Shown here in pieces: positions 8,690-17,234 of a stretch of 40,771 nucleotides of DNA. The position numbers were made by a program, and so were the translations under genes. Within the stretch, counting starts at the first letter, position 1; each line of letters begins with the position of its first letter. Where the stretch lies: the NCBI GenBank assembly GCA_038117225.1, contig JAYOFM010000014.1, positions 1-40,771 on the forward strand. The letters are read 5' to 3'. The notes below the pieces were generated by a model. It did no database searches. It saw only the letters and a list, made by a program, of their open reading frames with translations, and was not told where the DNA came from. This DNA is from JAYOFM01 sp038117225 (lineage in GTDB: Bacteria; Pseudomonadota; Alphaproteobacteria; Rhodospirillales; Casp-alpha2).

Positions 8690-9790
8690 ATGGCGGAAGG
8701 CGAAGGTGGCGGCTCTCTAGGCCAGTCCATCATCATCAAGAAGGTCGTCAAGGGTGGCCACGGCGGCCACCATGGTGTCGCGTGGAAGATCGCCTACGCC
8801 GACTTCGTGACCGCCATGATGGCGTTTTTCCTGTTGTTGTGGCTGTTGAACTCGGTCACCCAGGAACAGCTTGAAGGAATTTCAAACTATTTCGCGCCGG
8901 TCACCGCGTCGAGCAGCCAATCGGGTTTGGGCGACATCCTCGGTGGCAAGACCATTACCGAGGAAGGCGCGGCGCAGAATTCGACGTCACGCGATTCCGT
9001 CACCGTCGATCTGCCGCCACCAAAAGCCGGTAGCGGCGGTGATGGTTCCGAGGAGGCGCAATCGGACAATGCATCCGACGAAGCCGTCGAGGAGGCGGCC
9101 AAGCGGAAGGAGCAGGAGCAGCTCGACCAGGCACAATTGGAATTGGAGGAAGCGCTGGCGGCGATCCCGCAGTTGAAAAACCTCGCGGAAAGCCTGCTGA
9201 TCGACAATACGCCGGAAGGTCTGCGCATTCAGCTCGTTGACAAGGAAGGCCTTGCCATGTTCCCGAGCGGCGGCTCGGAGATGTACTTGCACACCAAGAA
9301 AATTCTTGAGCTCGTCGCCAAGATCATCAACACGTTGCCGCAGGACGTTTCCATTTCCGGGCACACGGACGCATCCAAATTCCGCACCAACAACGGGTAC
9401 GGAAACTGGGAATTGTCTGCCGAGCGCGCCAACGCCGCGCGGCGTTATCTTGAGCACCTGAAGGTCGCGGAAAAGCGCATAGCCCGCGTCGTCGGCATGG
9501 CGGCGACGGAACCGTTATTGGTGGATGATCCGACCAATCCGCGCAACAGGCGGCTCAGCATCGTCATGTTGCGTGGCACCGGCGAAGGGAACCCCGCAGC
9601 CAATCCTGGTGCCGGCGACGGTCGTCGGAAAAAGAATCAGCCGGAATCGCTGCCCGGACTCGACGCCATCAAGAGGAAGCAATTACAAGATCAACGGGGC
9701 GCGCCGCAACCTGTGCCGCAAGCCGTCCCGCCGTCCGGTCAAGAGGGCGGAGCGCTGCCGCGACTGCAGTTGCAAATTCAAACGCAGTAA
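8690..9790 (+). CDS. motB: Flagellar motor stator protein MotB
   Basis: A 366-residue partner of MotA. The N-terminus carries the basic KKVVKGGHGGHHG patch, then the single membrane helix AWKIAYADFVTAMMAFFLL, in which Asp38 is the proton-carrying residue. A charged alanine/glutamate-rich linker (about 110-165) leads to the OmpA-type peptidoglycan-binding domain (about 170-295), marked by SGHTDAS and ELSAERANAARRYL. About 65 proline- and glycine-rich residues follow the OmpA domain, longer than in E. coli but common in alphaproteobacteria. The helix and Asp38 argue for a proton-driven motor; that is inference from the family. Confidence 0.96.
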   Translation: MAEGEGGGSLGQSIIIKKVVKGGHGGHHGVAWKIAYADFVTAMMAFFLLLWLLNSVTQEQLEGISNYFAPVTASSSQSGLGDILGGKTITEEGAAQNSTSRDSVTVDLPPPKAGSGGDGSEEAQSDNASDEAVEEAAKRKEQEQLDQAQLELEEALAAIPQLKNLAESLLIDNTPEGLRIQLVDKEGLAMFPSGGSEMYLHTKKILELVAKIINTLPQDVSISGHTDASKFRTNNGYGNWELSAERANAARRYLEHLKVAEKRIARVVGMAATEPLLVDDPTNPRNRRLSIVMLRGTGEGNPAANPGAGDGRRKKNQPESLPGLDAIKRKQLQDQRGAPQPVPQAVPPSGQEGGALPRLQLQIQTQ

Positions 9791-9906
9791 GTCTGGAAAT
9801 TTCGCCGGCCGTGAATTGCGGCTTTGGATTATCGTCCGATCTTTGTATGGTTTGGGGGATGGATCCACGCGGCTGCACGGAGCCCGCCTTAAACGGCCCC
9901 TATGGC

Positions 9907-10656
9907 ATGAAGCACGACATCTTCCACGACTCGCGGTTTTTCTTCGCCACCGCGCCCCTGCCCTGCCCGTATCTTCCAGGCCGTATCGAGCGGCGCGTGG
10001 TGACGGAGCTTTCCGGGCGTGAGGCGATGAGTTTGAATGACCGATTGTCGCTCGCCGGTTTTCGGCGTTCGCACGGGATTTGCTACGCTCCGGCGTGTCC
10101 AGATTGCAATGCCTGCGTCCCCGTGCGCATCGTCGCGCCGGAATTCCACATGACCCGTTCCCATCGCCGAATTTGGCGCATGAACGCGGACATTGACGCC
10201 GACGTGCGCGACCCAGTTGCCACCAACGAACAGTTCGCGCTGTTCGCCGATTATCAGGCCGTGCGGCATGGCGACGGCGATATGGCGAAGATGGATTTCC
10301 TCGACTACCAGGCGTTGGTCGAGGATACACCGGTTGAAACAGAACTGGTGGAATTCCGTGGCGCCGATGGCCTGCTGGCGGCCGTCTGTGTCGTCGATCG
10401 GGTCGATAACGGGCTATCCGCGGTTTACAGCTTCTTCGATCCGGAAGATCGCAAACGCGGATTGGGAAGCTACATCATCCTGTGGCTGGTCGATCGGGCG
10501 CGGGCCGCCGGGCTCGATTACGTCTATCTCGGCTTCTGGATCGATGGCTGCGACAAGATGGCCTACAAGGCGCGTTTCCAGCCGCTCGAGCTGCTCGGCG
10601 CCGACGGCTGGCAGTTACAGGACGACCTATCGCCGCCGATGTTCACTGAGTCCTGA
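9907..10656 (+). CDS. bpt: Aspartate/glutamate leucyltransferase (arginyl-tRNA-protein transferase family)
   Basis: A transferase that adds an amino acid from aminoacyl-tRNA to proteins starting with Asp or Glu, marking them for ClpS/ClpAP degradation (N-degron pathway, cytoplasm). The N-terminal ATE domain contains CPYLPGR and the cysteine cluster ACPDCNACVPVR; the C-terminal half has the GNAT-like VYSFFDPE...RGLGSYIILW and YVYLGFWIDGC motifs. I place the start at ATG 9907 because the conserved region begins about 13 residues later, as in homologues, giving 249 residues. The frame is open back to GTG 9811, and ATG 9847 or 9859 are alternatives; none has a convincing ribosome site. By family, bacterial Bpt usually transfers leucine. 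Confidence 0.88.
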   Translation: MKHDIFHDSRFFFATAPLPCPYLPGRIERRVVTELSGREAMSLNDRLSLAGFRRSHGICYAPACPDCNACVPVRIVAPEFHMTRSHRRIWRMNADIDADVRDPVATNEQFALFADYQAVRHGDGDMAKMDFLDYQALVEDTPVETELVEFRGADGLLAAVCVVDRVDNGLSAVYSFFDPEDRKRGLGSYIILWLVDRARAAGLDYVYLGFWIDGCDKMAYKARFQPLELLGADGWQLQDDLSPPMFTES

Positions 10657-10678
10657 ATACTGGGCCGTCGTCGAGGCG

Positions 10679-10891
10679 TCAGGTATTAAGCGGCTCGAAC
10701 CCGGTCTCGCGGACGATGTCGAGGATGCGCGCCTCGTCGATCACCGCTTCGTCGTATTGCACCTCGGCCGAGTTCTCTGCCAGGGAAATATTGGCCAGCT
10801 TGATGCCGGGTTCGCTCATCAGCCGGCCCTGCAGGCTGCCGACGCAGCCCATGCAGGTCATGCCTTCAACGCCGAATGATTTGCTCGCCAT
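10679..10891 (-). CDS. Heavy-metal-associated (HMA) domain protein, CopZ-like
   Basis: A 70-residue single HMA domain, the fold of copper chaperones and of the N-terminal metal-binding units of P-type ATPases. The metal site is GMTCMGC, with the two cysteines in CxxC spacing, and an EPGI turn and a TGFEP end complete the ferredoxin-like domain. It starts one base after the stop of bioY on the same strand, and its ribosome site (AAAGG) lies inside the bioY 3' end, so the two should be translationally coupled. No copper ATPase gene is seen nearby. Metal preference is probably Cu(I) by family, but the context points to no partner. Confidence 0.88.
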   Translation of the reverse strand: MASKSFGVEGMTCMGCVGSLQGRLMSEPGIKLANISLAENSAEVQYDEAVIDEARILDIVRETGFEPLNT

Positions 10892-10892
10892 T

Positions 10893-11486
10893 TCAGGTAC
10901 CTTTTCGTCCGATGGCTCGCCACGCCAGCGGCATCAGGCAGGCCGCTAAGGCAATCTTGAACACCTCGGCGAGTAAGAACGGCGTCAGGCCCCACGCCAG
11001 GATCGGCTTGTCCCATCCGAACAGGATACCGAGCCACAGTAGTCCGGGTGCGAAGATCAGCACGTTACCGACGAACATGGCCGCCACGGTGGTGAATATG
11101 CTGCGGTCCCAGCCGCGTTCGGCCAGCCAGCCGATGGCGATGACGGCCAGCAAATAGCCAAACAGATAGCCGCCGGTGCCACCCATCATGTAGACGAGGC
11201 CGATGCCCTTTTCCGGCGTGCCGGTGAAGACCGGCAGGCCGACGGCGCCTTCCGCCAGATAAAGCAGGACCGTCGCGGCGCCGAGTCGCCAGCCATAAGC
11301 CATGCCGATGCCGAGGATGACCAAGGTCTGCATGGTCATGGGCACGGGATAGAACGGCACCTTGATCTTCGACGCAAGCGCGATCAACAGCGTGCCGACG
11401 AAGGCCAGGACCACCAGCCTGAGCCAGTTGGTTCGCTCAGTGGTCGGCCAGGCGATGGACATCAGCGTTGGGTGCAGGGTTTGCAT
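10893..11486 (-). CDS. bioY: BioY biotin transporter (ECF S component)
   Basis: A 197-residue integral membrane protein that imports biotin, alone or with an ECF module (BioM/BioN). The hydrophobic profile gives six helices. The family signature VPFYPVPMTMQTLVIL is at residues 43-58, followed by a GWRLGAATVLLYLAEG helix and the GGTGGYLFGYLLA glycine-rich helix. The start ATG 11484-11486 follows a GAGGAGA ribosome site. No bioM or bioN is seen, as is usual for solitary BioY proteins in alphaproteobacteria. I could not see a clear BioR box in the 75 bp between it and parC. It is the first gene of a pair with the HMA protein. Confidence 0.95.
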   Translation of the reverse strand: MQTLHPTLMSIAWPTTERTNWLRLVVLAFVGTLLIALASKIKVPFYPVPMTMQTLVILGIGMAYGWRLGAATVLLYLAEGAVGLPVFTGTPEKGIGLVYMMGGTGGYLFGYLLAVIAIGWLAERGWDRSIFTTVAAMFVGNVLIFAPGLLWLGILFGWDKPILAWGLTPFLLAEVFKIALAACLMPLAWRAIGRKGT

Positions 11487-11561
11487 GCCGGGGGTCTCCT
11501 CGGGCGGTTATGATGATCGCAGTTTCGCCAACACTGGCGGCAGGTCAAGAAAAACGACGGG

Positions 11562-13826
11562 TCACGAGAACCGATTGCTGGTCGGAAAGCCCTTCGGCCT
11601 CACCAAGCCGGCACCGGCGCGCTTACCGAGCCAAGCCTTGAGATTGGTTTCGGTGCGCGTGCCGGCGGCGGTTCTCCAGCTGATGCCTTCTTTCAGATCG
11701 AAGGCCTGCACGTCGGAAAGCCCGCCGTCCTTGTAGCGTTGCATGATGACACCGCGGCCTCGGCTCAATTCCGGTAGTTCGGCGAGCGGGAATATCACCA
11801 GCTTGCGATTGCTGCCGATGACCGCCACATGGTTGGCGCCTTCCGGGACATTGACGCAGACGTGCGCCTCCTCGTCACCCGAAAGATTGAGGATTTGCTT
11901 GCCGTTCTTCGTCTGCGCCACCACGTCGTCTTCGGCCACCACGAAGCCGCGACCGGTATCCGAGGCGACCAGTAACTTGCGCCCGGGCACATGAACGAAC
12001 ATGCCGACCACGTCGTGTCCGTTGGGAATTTCCAACATCAGACGGATCGGCTCACCATGGCCGCGTCCGCCCGGTAGCTTGTCGCACGATACCGTATAGA
12101 ATCGACCATTGGTGGCGAACAGGACCAATTTGTCCGTGGTTTCCGCGTGAAAGGCGAATTTCAGCCGGTCGTTTTCCTTGAACTTCATAGCGCCAAGGTC
12201 CTCGACGTGACCCTTGGCGGCGCGGATCCAACCCTTCTCCGAATAAACGACGGTAATCGGTTCCTTCTCGATCATGGCTTCCAGCGGCACGATGATGGCG
12301 CTCGGCGGTTCGCCGATTTCGGTACGGCGGCGTCCGAGTTCGGTCTTCTTGGAAAACGCGGCGCGGATATCCTTGATCTCTGTCTCGATTTCGGCCCAGC
12401 GTTTGGTTTCGGTCTTTAGCAATTCGTTGAGTGACTTACGCTCTTCTTTTAAGCTTTTGTCTTCGGCGCGGATTTCGATTTCCTCAAGCTTGCGCAACTG
12501 CCGCAGTCGCATATTGAGGATGGCGTCGGCCTGCACCTCGGTCAGATCAAAAGTCGACATCAACGTCGCCTTGGCATCGTCCTCCTCGCGGATGATGCGG
12601 ATGACCTCGTCCAGGTTGAGATAGGCGATCAGCATGCCGCCAAGGATTTCCAGCCGCCGCTCGATCTTTTCCACCCGGTGCCCGGTGCGGCGGACCAGGA
12701 CATCTTCGCGATGTTCCAGAAACGCCACCAGGCAATCGCGCAGATTCATCACCCGCGGCGTGTTGTTACGGTCAAGCAGGTTCATGTTGAGTCCGACGCG
12801 GCTTTCGAGATCGGTTTCGCGGAACAGATGCTCCATCAGCATTTCCGGTTCGACCGTACGGTTGCGCGGTTCCAGCACCAGACGCACCTCGTCGGTCGAT
12901 TCATCACGAATATCGGCCAGCAGCGGCAGTTTTCTTGCCAGGAGAAGTTCGGCGATCCGCTCGATCAGCCGCGCTTTCGGTACCTGGTAGGGAATGTCCG
13001 TGACGATGATCTGATATTGCCCGTGGCCGAGTTTTTCGACGCTCCAGCGCGCGCGCAATCTGTAACTGCCACGACCGGTCCGATAAGCCTCGATAATATT
13101 GGCGACCGGCTCCACAAGCACACCGCCGGTTGGAAAATCCGGGCCTGGCATCAATTCCGCGAGCTTCTCGAACGTCACGCGACTGCCCGTGATGCCCTCG
13201 GTGGTGCGCTTCGCCGTCTTGATGATGTGCAAAAGCGCGGCGCAGATTTCGTCGGCGTTGTGCGGCGGAATATTGGTCGCCATGCCGACGGCGATGCCGG
13301 CCGCGCCGTTGGCCAGCAGGTTGGGGAACGCCGCCGGCAACACAACGGGCTCCGATTCCTCGCCGTCGTAGGTGTCGCGGAAATCCACCGCATCCTCGTC
13401 GATGCCGCGCAGAAACGTCCAGGCGACGTCGGTCAGCCGCGCTTCCGTGTAACGCATGGCGGCGGCGTTATCGCCGTCGATATTGCCGAAATTGCCCTGC
13501 CCATCGACCAGCGGATAACGCACGGCGAAATCCTGCGCCAGGCGCACCATGGCGTCATAAATCGACTGGTCGCCATGCGGGTGGTATTTGCCCATGACGT
13601 CGCCGACGACCCGCGCGCATTTCTTGAAACCGGAGTCGGGGTTCAGCTTCAACTGCCGCATGGCGTACAGCAGCCTGCGGTGCACCGGCTTCAGGCCGTC
13701 GCGCACGTCGGGCAGTGACCGCGACATGATGGTCGACAGCGCGTAGGAGAGATAGCGTTCGCCCAGGGCCTCGGCGAGGCGGGTTTCGCGAATTTCCTCT
13801 GCGGGGGCGGTCGGATGGGCGGTCAT
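11562..13826 (-). CDS. parC: DNA topoisomerase IV subunit A
   Basis: A 754-residue type IIA topoisomerase subunit that breaks and passes duplex DNA to unlink daughter chromosomes, working with ParE (topo IV subunit B, not in the window). The winged-helix/tower core begins with YLSYALSTIMSRSLPDVRDGLKPVHRR. The active-site tyrosine is Tyr126 in MRYTEARL. In the quinolone-determining region, HPHGDQSIYDAMV, glutamine (Gln86) stands where E. coli ParC has Ser80, while Asp91 takes the Glu84 place. The C-terminal beta-pinwheel is degenerate compared with GyrA: there is no GyrA-box of the QxRGGKG type, which supports ParC rather than GyrA. It is 79 bp downstream of recO on the same strand. Confidence 0.95.
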   Translation of the reverse strand: MTAHPTAPAEEIRETRLAEALGERYLSYALSTIMSRSLPDVRDGLKPVHRRLLYAMRQLKLNPDSGFKKCARVVGDVMGKYHPHGDQSIYDAMVRLAQDFAVRYPLVDGQGNFGNIDGDNAAAMRYTEARLTDVAWTFLRGIDEDAVDFRDTYDGEESEPVVLPAAFPNLLANGAAGIAVGMATNIPPHNADEICAALLHIIKTAKRTTEGITGSRVTFEKLAELMPGPDFPTGGVLVEPVANIIEAYRTGRGSYRLRARWSVEKLGHGQYQIIVTDIPYQVPKARLIERIAELLLARKLPLLADIRDESTDEVRLVLEPRNRTVEPEMLMEHLFRETDLESRVGLNMNLLDRNNTPRVMNLRDCLVAFLEHREDVLVRRTGHRVEKIERRLEILGGMLIAYLNLDEVIRIIREEDDAKATLMSTFDLTEVQADAILNMRLRQLRKLEEIEIRAEDKSLKEERKSLNELLKTETKRWAEIETEIKDIRAAFSKKTELGRRRTEIGEPPSAIIVPLEAMIEKEPITVVYSEKGWIRAAKGHVEDLGAMKFKENDRLKFAFHAETTDKLVLFATNGRFYTVSCDKLPGGRGHGEPIRLMLEIPNGHDVVGMFVHVPGRKLLVASDTGRGFVVAEDDVVAQTKNGKQILNLSGDEEAHVCVNVPEGANHVAVIGSNRKLVIFPLAELPELSRGRGVIMQRYKDGGLSDVQAFDLKEGISWRTAAGTRTETNLKAWLGKRAGAGLVRPKGFPTSNRFS

Positions 13827-13905
13827 GGCGCGTCCTCGGGGCTTTGTATCCGGTTAGCCGGTCGACTCTAAGATGCTAGATATAGTATGAGAAGCCCCCA
13901 TGTCG

Positions 13906-14655
13906 TCAAACATCCTGTATTGTCTGGGCGCTCTTTTCCGCTCGGCTCAGCCGTTCGACGAGCCGCCGACGGGCGTCCGGCACCCGCTCGCCGGCGTGCG
14001 CATAGACGTGCTTGGCGAGGAAATGCCCGGACAGCGCCAGCGCCTCGACGATCTCCGCCGCCGTGCCGGCGACCCTATCGGCGGCGAGAAATGTCGGTAG
14101 CTTCAACAGGCGATCGCGATAAGGCGCGCCGGCGTCGCGCGATACGGCGCGTCCAGAGCGCGGCGATACGTAGATGAGATCGTCGGTGCGTCCGGTCGAC
14201 GCACACTGGCCGAGATCGAGCCCAAAGCCCAGTTCTCCTAGCAATCCCAGTTCCCAGCGCACGTAGACATTGGCCCAGTCATCGCTGCCGAGATGTTCGA
14301 GCAGCACTTGAAATGCATCGAACAGCGCCGGATGCGGTTCCCGTTCAGGGATCGTGCCCTGTACCAGCGCGCAGGCTGACGCCAGTGCCGCCAGCCGCGT
14401 CGCGTCGTCCAGCACCTGCGCCGCGTAGGGTCGCACCAGCTCGCAGGTCATGGTGCCCAGGTGTTCGGCCAGTCGCGCGCGCCATGCCGCAGCCACCAGA
14501 TTGCCTGGCTGCAACACACCGCGTGCCCGGCGTCCGCTGCCGCCGCGCACCAGCCCGGCATGACGGCCGCGCGTCGCGGTCAGCAGGCTGACCACGGCGG
14601 ACGATTCGCCGTGCTTGCGCACGTCCAGAATGATGCCGTCGTCGCGCCAATCCAT
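13906..14655 (-). CDS. recO: DNA repair protein RecO
   Basis: A 249-residue RecFOR-pathway protein that anneals single strands and loads RecA at gaps. The N-terminal OB fold is recognisable from DDGIILDVRKHGESSAVVSLLTATRGRH, with the usual GLVRGG strand and a LQPGNLV turn. The helical C-terminal domain includes WELGLLGELGFGLDL and an ISG-like VYVSPRSGRAVS segment. The four-cysteine zinc knuckle of some RecO proteins is not present: only one cysteine is seen where it would be. recO next to parC is a known order in alphaproteobacteria; the usual neighbour era lies elsewhere, at 24-25 kb. The start is ATG 14653-14655, divergent from the dienelactone hydrolase gene with about 73 bp between. Confidence 0.92.
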   Translation of the reverse strand: MDWRDDGIILDVRKHGESSAVVSLLTATRGRHAGLVRGGSGRRARGVLQPGNLVAAAWRARLAEHLGTMTCELVRPYAAQVLDDATRLAALASACALVQGTIPEREPHPALFDAFQVLLEHLGSDDWANVYVRWELGLLGELGFGLDLGQCASTGRTDDLIYVSPRSGRAVSRDAGAPYRDRLLKLPTFLAADRVAGTAAEIVEALALSGHFLAKHVYAHAGERVPDARRRLVERLSRAEKSAQTIQDV

Positions 14656-14728
14656 GGGGGTTGAGTTTACTCTTCCATCGGCGGCAAGCTAACGCCAATC
14701 ACGCTACGGCCCGGGAGGCGCAAGGATC

Positions 14729-15478
14729 ATGGACGAACGCAACGTCACCATCACCACCGAGGACGGGGAAATACCCTGTTTCCTCGTTACCCCGGACGGC
14801 GATTCGCCGGCCTCCCCGGTCATCTTCTACATGGACGCCCCGGGCTTTCGCGAGGAACTCTGCGATATGGCGCGGCGTATCGCCGGCCAAGGCTATGTCT
14901 GTCTGCTGCCCGATCTCTACTACCGCATCGGCACCATCCGCCTGGAAATGGGCTACCTGCGCCGCGAACCAACGGCGATGACGGTGATGAAGGCATGCCG
15001 CAATACGTTGACCAACGCCATGCTGATGACCGACACGGCGGCGATGTTGAAATACCTGGACGCCGACCCGGCGGTCGCCACGGGCGGTCCCGTCGGCGCC
15101 ATCGGCCACTGCATGAGCGGCCGCTTCGTGGTCTCCGCCGCCGGCACCTTCCCCGAGCGCATCGCGGCGGTCGGCTCGCTCTATGGCGTGCAGATCGTCA
15201 CCGACGAGCCCGATTCCCCTCACCTGCTCGCCCCCGACATCCAGGGCGAACTCTATCTCGCCTTCGCCGAGACCGACGAACACGTGCCCGACAACGTGGT
15301 GCCGACCCTGCAACGGGTACTGCCCGAGGCCGGCGTCGATCACACCATCATCACCTTCCCCGGCACCGAACACGGTTTCTGCTTCCCCGGCCGCGCCGTC
15401 TACGCCGAGGAGGCGGCGGAGCAGACGTGGCGCGACATGTTCGCCATGTTCGAGCGGCGCCTGACGAAGGCGGGATAG
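14729..15478 (+). CDS. Dienelactone hydrolase family protein
   Basis: A 249-residue cytoplasmic alpha/beta hydrolase of the dienelactone hydrolase family, whose best known members open the lactone ring in chloro-aromatic degradation. The catalytic cysteine is Cys128 in GHCMSG, with Asp183 (ETDEHV) and His215 (GTEHGFCF) completing the triad. The start ATG 14729 lies five bases after a GCAAGGA ribosome site. No ring-cleavage genes are nearby, so it is more likely a general carboxylester hydrolase. The last 180 bases have a decayed second copy at about 17235-17351, beyond the two-component genes (described separately). Confidence 0.9.
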   Translation: MDERNVTITTEDGEIPCFLVTPDGDSPASPVIFYMDAPGFREELCDMARRIAGQGYVCLLPDLYYRIGTIRLEMGYLRREPTAMTVMKACRNTLTNAMLMTDTAAMLKYLDADPAVATGGPVGAIGHCMSGRFVVSAAGTFPERIAAVGSLYGVQIVTDEPDSPHLLAPDIQGELYLAFAETDEHVPDNVVPTLQRVLPEAGVDHTIITFPGTEHGFCFPGRAVYAEEAAEQTWRDMFAMFERRLTKAG

Positions 15479-15558
15479 TTTAAATTCACAAGACGCAGGA
15501 ATATTGCGCGAAATTTGGGACAAGTGCTCGCGGGTCGCTTCAACGCGCCGCTCTCGAA

Positions 15559-15942
15559 TTATTCCGTGGGACGCCCTGAGGCGGCAAGCTTATTCACCGC
15601 GGCAATAAAAATGTCGTCCGAGATCGGCTTGGCAAATACCTCATCGGCACCGAGTTCACTCGCCGCATTCAAATATATCGAATTCTGGTCTCTGCCACCG
15701 CCGGATATCACGATGATGGGGAGGTCGGCATGGTTGGCACGAACTTTAATGAGTGTTTCCATCCCCTCCTGTTCGGGCATGATGATATCCGTGACGAGGA
15801 TATCAACGGTCTCCCGCTCCAATATGGCCTCCGCCTGAATGCCGTTGTTCGCTTCCAGGACGGTGTGGCCTTCTGATTCCATTAATCTGACCAGGGCATA
15901 GCGGACCAACTCATCGTCGTCCGCGAGTACAACTGTCGCCAT
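15559..15942 (-). CDS. Single-domain response regulator (CheY-like receiver)
   Basis: A 127-residue receiver domain without an output domain. The acidic pocket is ADDDE (residues 7-11), the phosphorylated residue is Asp52 in VTDIIMP, the switch serine is Ser80 (VISGG) and the conserved lysine is Lys105 (AKPIS). The frame is open upstream into the kinase gene, but ATG 15940-15942 has AGGAG in front and begins the domain exactly. It follows the histidine kinase gene on the same strand with 46 bases between, so the two are most likely a cognate pair. Without an output domain, it must act by protein contact or pass phosphate onward to another protein. Confidence 0.92.
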   Translation of the reverse strand: MATVVLADDDELVRYALVRLMESEGHTVLEANNGIQAEAILERETVDILVTDIIMPEQEGMETLIKVRANHADLPIIVISGGGRDQNSIYLNAASELGADEVFAKPISDDIFIAAVNKLAASGRPTE

Positions 15943-15988
15943 CCTCGTTATCTCCTGTGGAGTAAGCGCGCTGGAATGTACACTCTTA

Positions 15989-17050
15989 TCAGTCCGTGTC
16001 CGGCCCGTCACGGAGCGGGAGGTAGACGCGTACGACGGTGCCGCTGCCCACATCGCTTTCGATGTCGATGCCGCCGCCGGCAGAGGTAACGATTCCATGT
16101 GCCATCGACAAGCCAAGCCCCGTTCCCTGGCCGACTTCCTTGGTCGTGAAAAATGGTTCGATGGCGCGACGAAGCGTTTCGCCATCCATCCCGGCGCCAG
16201 AATCACTGACCGATAGAACCGCGTAATTGCCGGGTTTCAATTCCATCACCCCGAGGGTTAGGGCCGATGTTAATATCTCGGTTCTTAGCCCGACGATAAT
16301 TTCCCCAACATTGGCGCCAATCGCCGCCGTCCCATTTGACGTGAAGTTCAGGACGATGGTCTGCAGATCGGTGAAACTGACATCGACGGTGCCGGGCGTC
16401 GGATCGATATTGTCTCGCACATGCACGGTTGACGGTGCCGCAACGCGGGCCAGCGGCAATGTTGAGCGCAATGCGTCCTCGATTTGGCAACTTTTCTCAT
16501 CGTTCTCTGCCCAGCGGGTGAATACGAGGACGTCGCGCAGCACCGCCGACGCGCCCTCCACCGCTTGCACGACCTTGTCCATGTCGCGGTATAGCACGCT
16601 GTCCGTATCGGCCGACTTTCGGGTCAACTTACTGAGCGTAAGGATCGGCACGAGGAAATTGTTTACCGAGTGAGCGACACCGGCGATCAGCGTGCCGACG
16701 GCCTCCAGCTTGCGACCATGGGCAAGTTGCCGTTCCAATTCCATGGAATTGTGGACCTCGGTGATCAATCGTCTCATGACCACGAACGCGGCGATGGAAG
16801 TGACCACGACGAATGCCAGCAGCGTGGCGGCCATGGCCATGGCAATTTCATCGAGTTCCCAATCTTCGTGATCACGCGTGTAGGCGTAAAATCGCTCGAA
16901 CGCGTCAAACTCGATCAGAGCGCCGGATAGGATGGCGGCGAGCAAGACGAACGATATGCTCAAAAGAATCCAAAACCGCGGTTCAAGTCGGTTCCGCAGT
17001 TGCGGCGTTCGTCCGTCCATTGCAGTCCCCAAATCTTTCGAAACAACCAT
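15989..17050 (-). CDS. Membrane sensor histidine kinase
   Basis: A 353-residue kinase with two membrane helices at about residues 27-46 and 71-92 enclosing only about 24 periplasmic residues, so it probably senses within the membrane or through a partner. The phosphoacceptor is His127 in GVAHSVNNFL. The ATP-binding domain has an N-box (LNFTSNGTAAIG) that lacks the usual NAxDA pattern, then G1 DSGAGM, F-box EPFFTT and G2 GQGTGLGLSMAHG. Met11 (MDGRTP) is an alternative start. The first start codon overlaps the stop of a 46-residue upstream ORF (TGATG). The gene sits between the dienelactone hydrolase gene and a relic of its 3' end. Confidence 0.92.
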   Translation of the reverse strand: MVVSKDLGTAMDGRTPQLRNRLEPRFWILLSISFVLLAAILSGALIEFDAFERFYAYTRDHEDWELDEIAMAMAATLLAFVVVTSIAAFVVMRRLITEVHNSMELERQLAHGRKLEAVGTLIAGVAHSVNNFLVPILTLSKLTRKSADTDSVLYRDMDKVVQAVEGASAVLRDVLVFTRWAENDEKSCQIEDALRSTLPLARVAAPSTVHVRDNIDPTPGTVDVSFTDLQTIVLNFTSNGTAAIGANVGEIIVGLRTEILTSALTLGVMELKPGNYAVLSVSDSGAGMDGETLRRAIEPFFTTKEVGQGTGLGLSMAHGIVTSAGGGIDIESDVGSGTVVRVYLPLRDGPDTD

Positions 17051-17190
17051 CAGCCGATATGTCCCAGATTGCCATCCATCAGGTGCAAAGGATAGGCGAA
17101 GGCTGGCGCCGGTGGTAAAACGATTGTTCCGCGGTCATCCGACAGTCCCGATTTGATGATTTTCCGATAATCGAAAGTGCCTTTGAGCAT
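17050..17190 (-). CDS. Possible small protein (46 aa) coupled to the histidine kinase
   Basis: A short frame from ATG 17188-17190 has a good ribosome site (AGGA six bases upstream), and its TGA stop overlaps the kinase ATG as TGATG, the arrangement expected for coupled translation. The peptide begins MLKGTFDYRKIIKSG and ends HLMDGNLGHIG; it has no membrane helix and resembles nothing I know. Third-position GC (by eye a little over half) is lower than in the core genes, so codon use does not support it strongly. It could be a small regulator of the kinase, a leader peptide, or chance. Confidence 0.3.
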   Translation of the reverse strand: MLKGTFDYRKIIKSGLSDDRGTIVLPPAPAFAYPLHLMDGNLGHIG

Positions 17191-17234
17191 ATTTTTCCTA
17201 ATCGGGGTACATCTGCCCCGCCATGCCGCTTCAT

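Noticed and set aside
12678..13718. 346-codon frame antisense to parC
   Set aside because: Fully inside parC, no recognisable domain; the sense strand reads as a standard topoisomerase.
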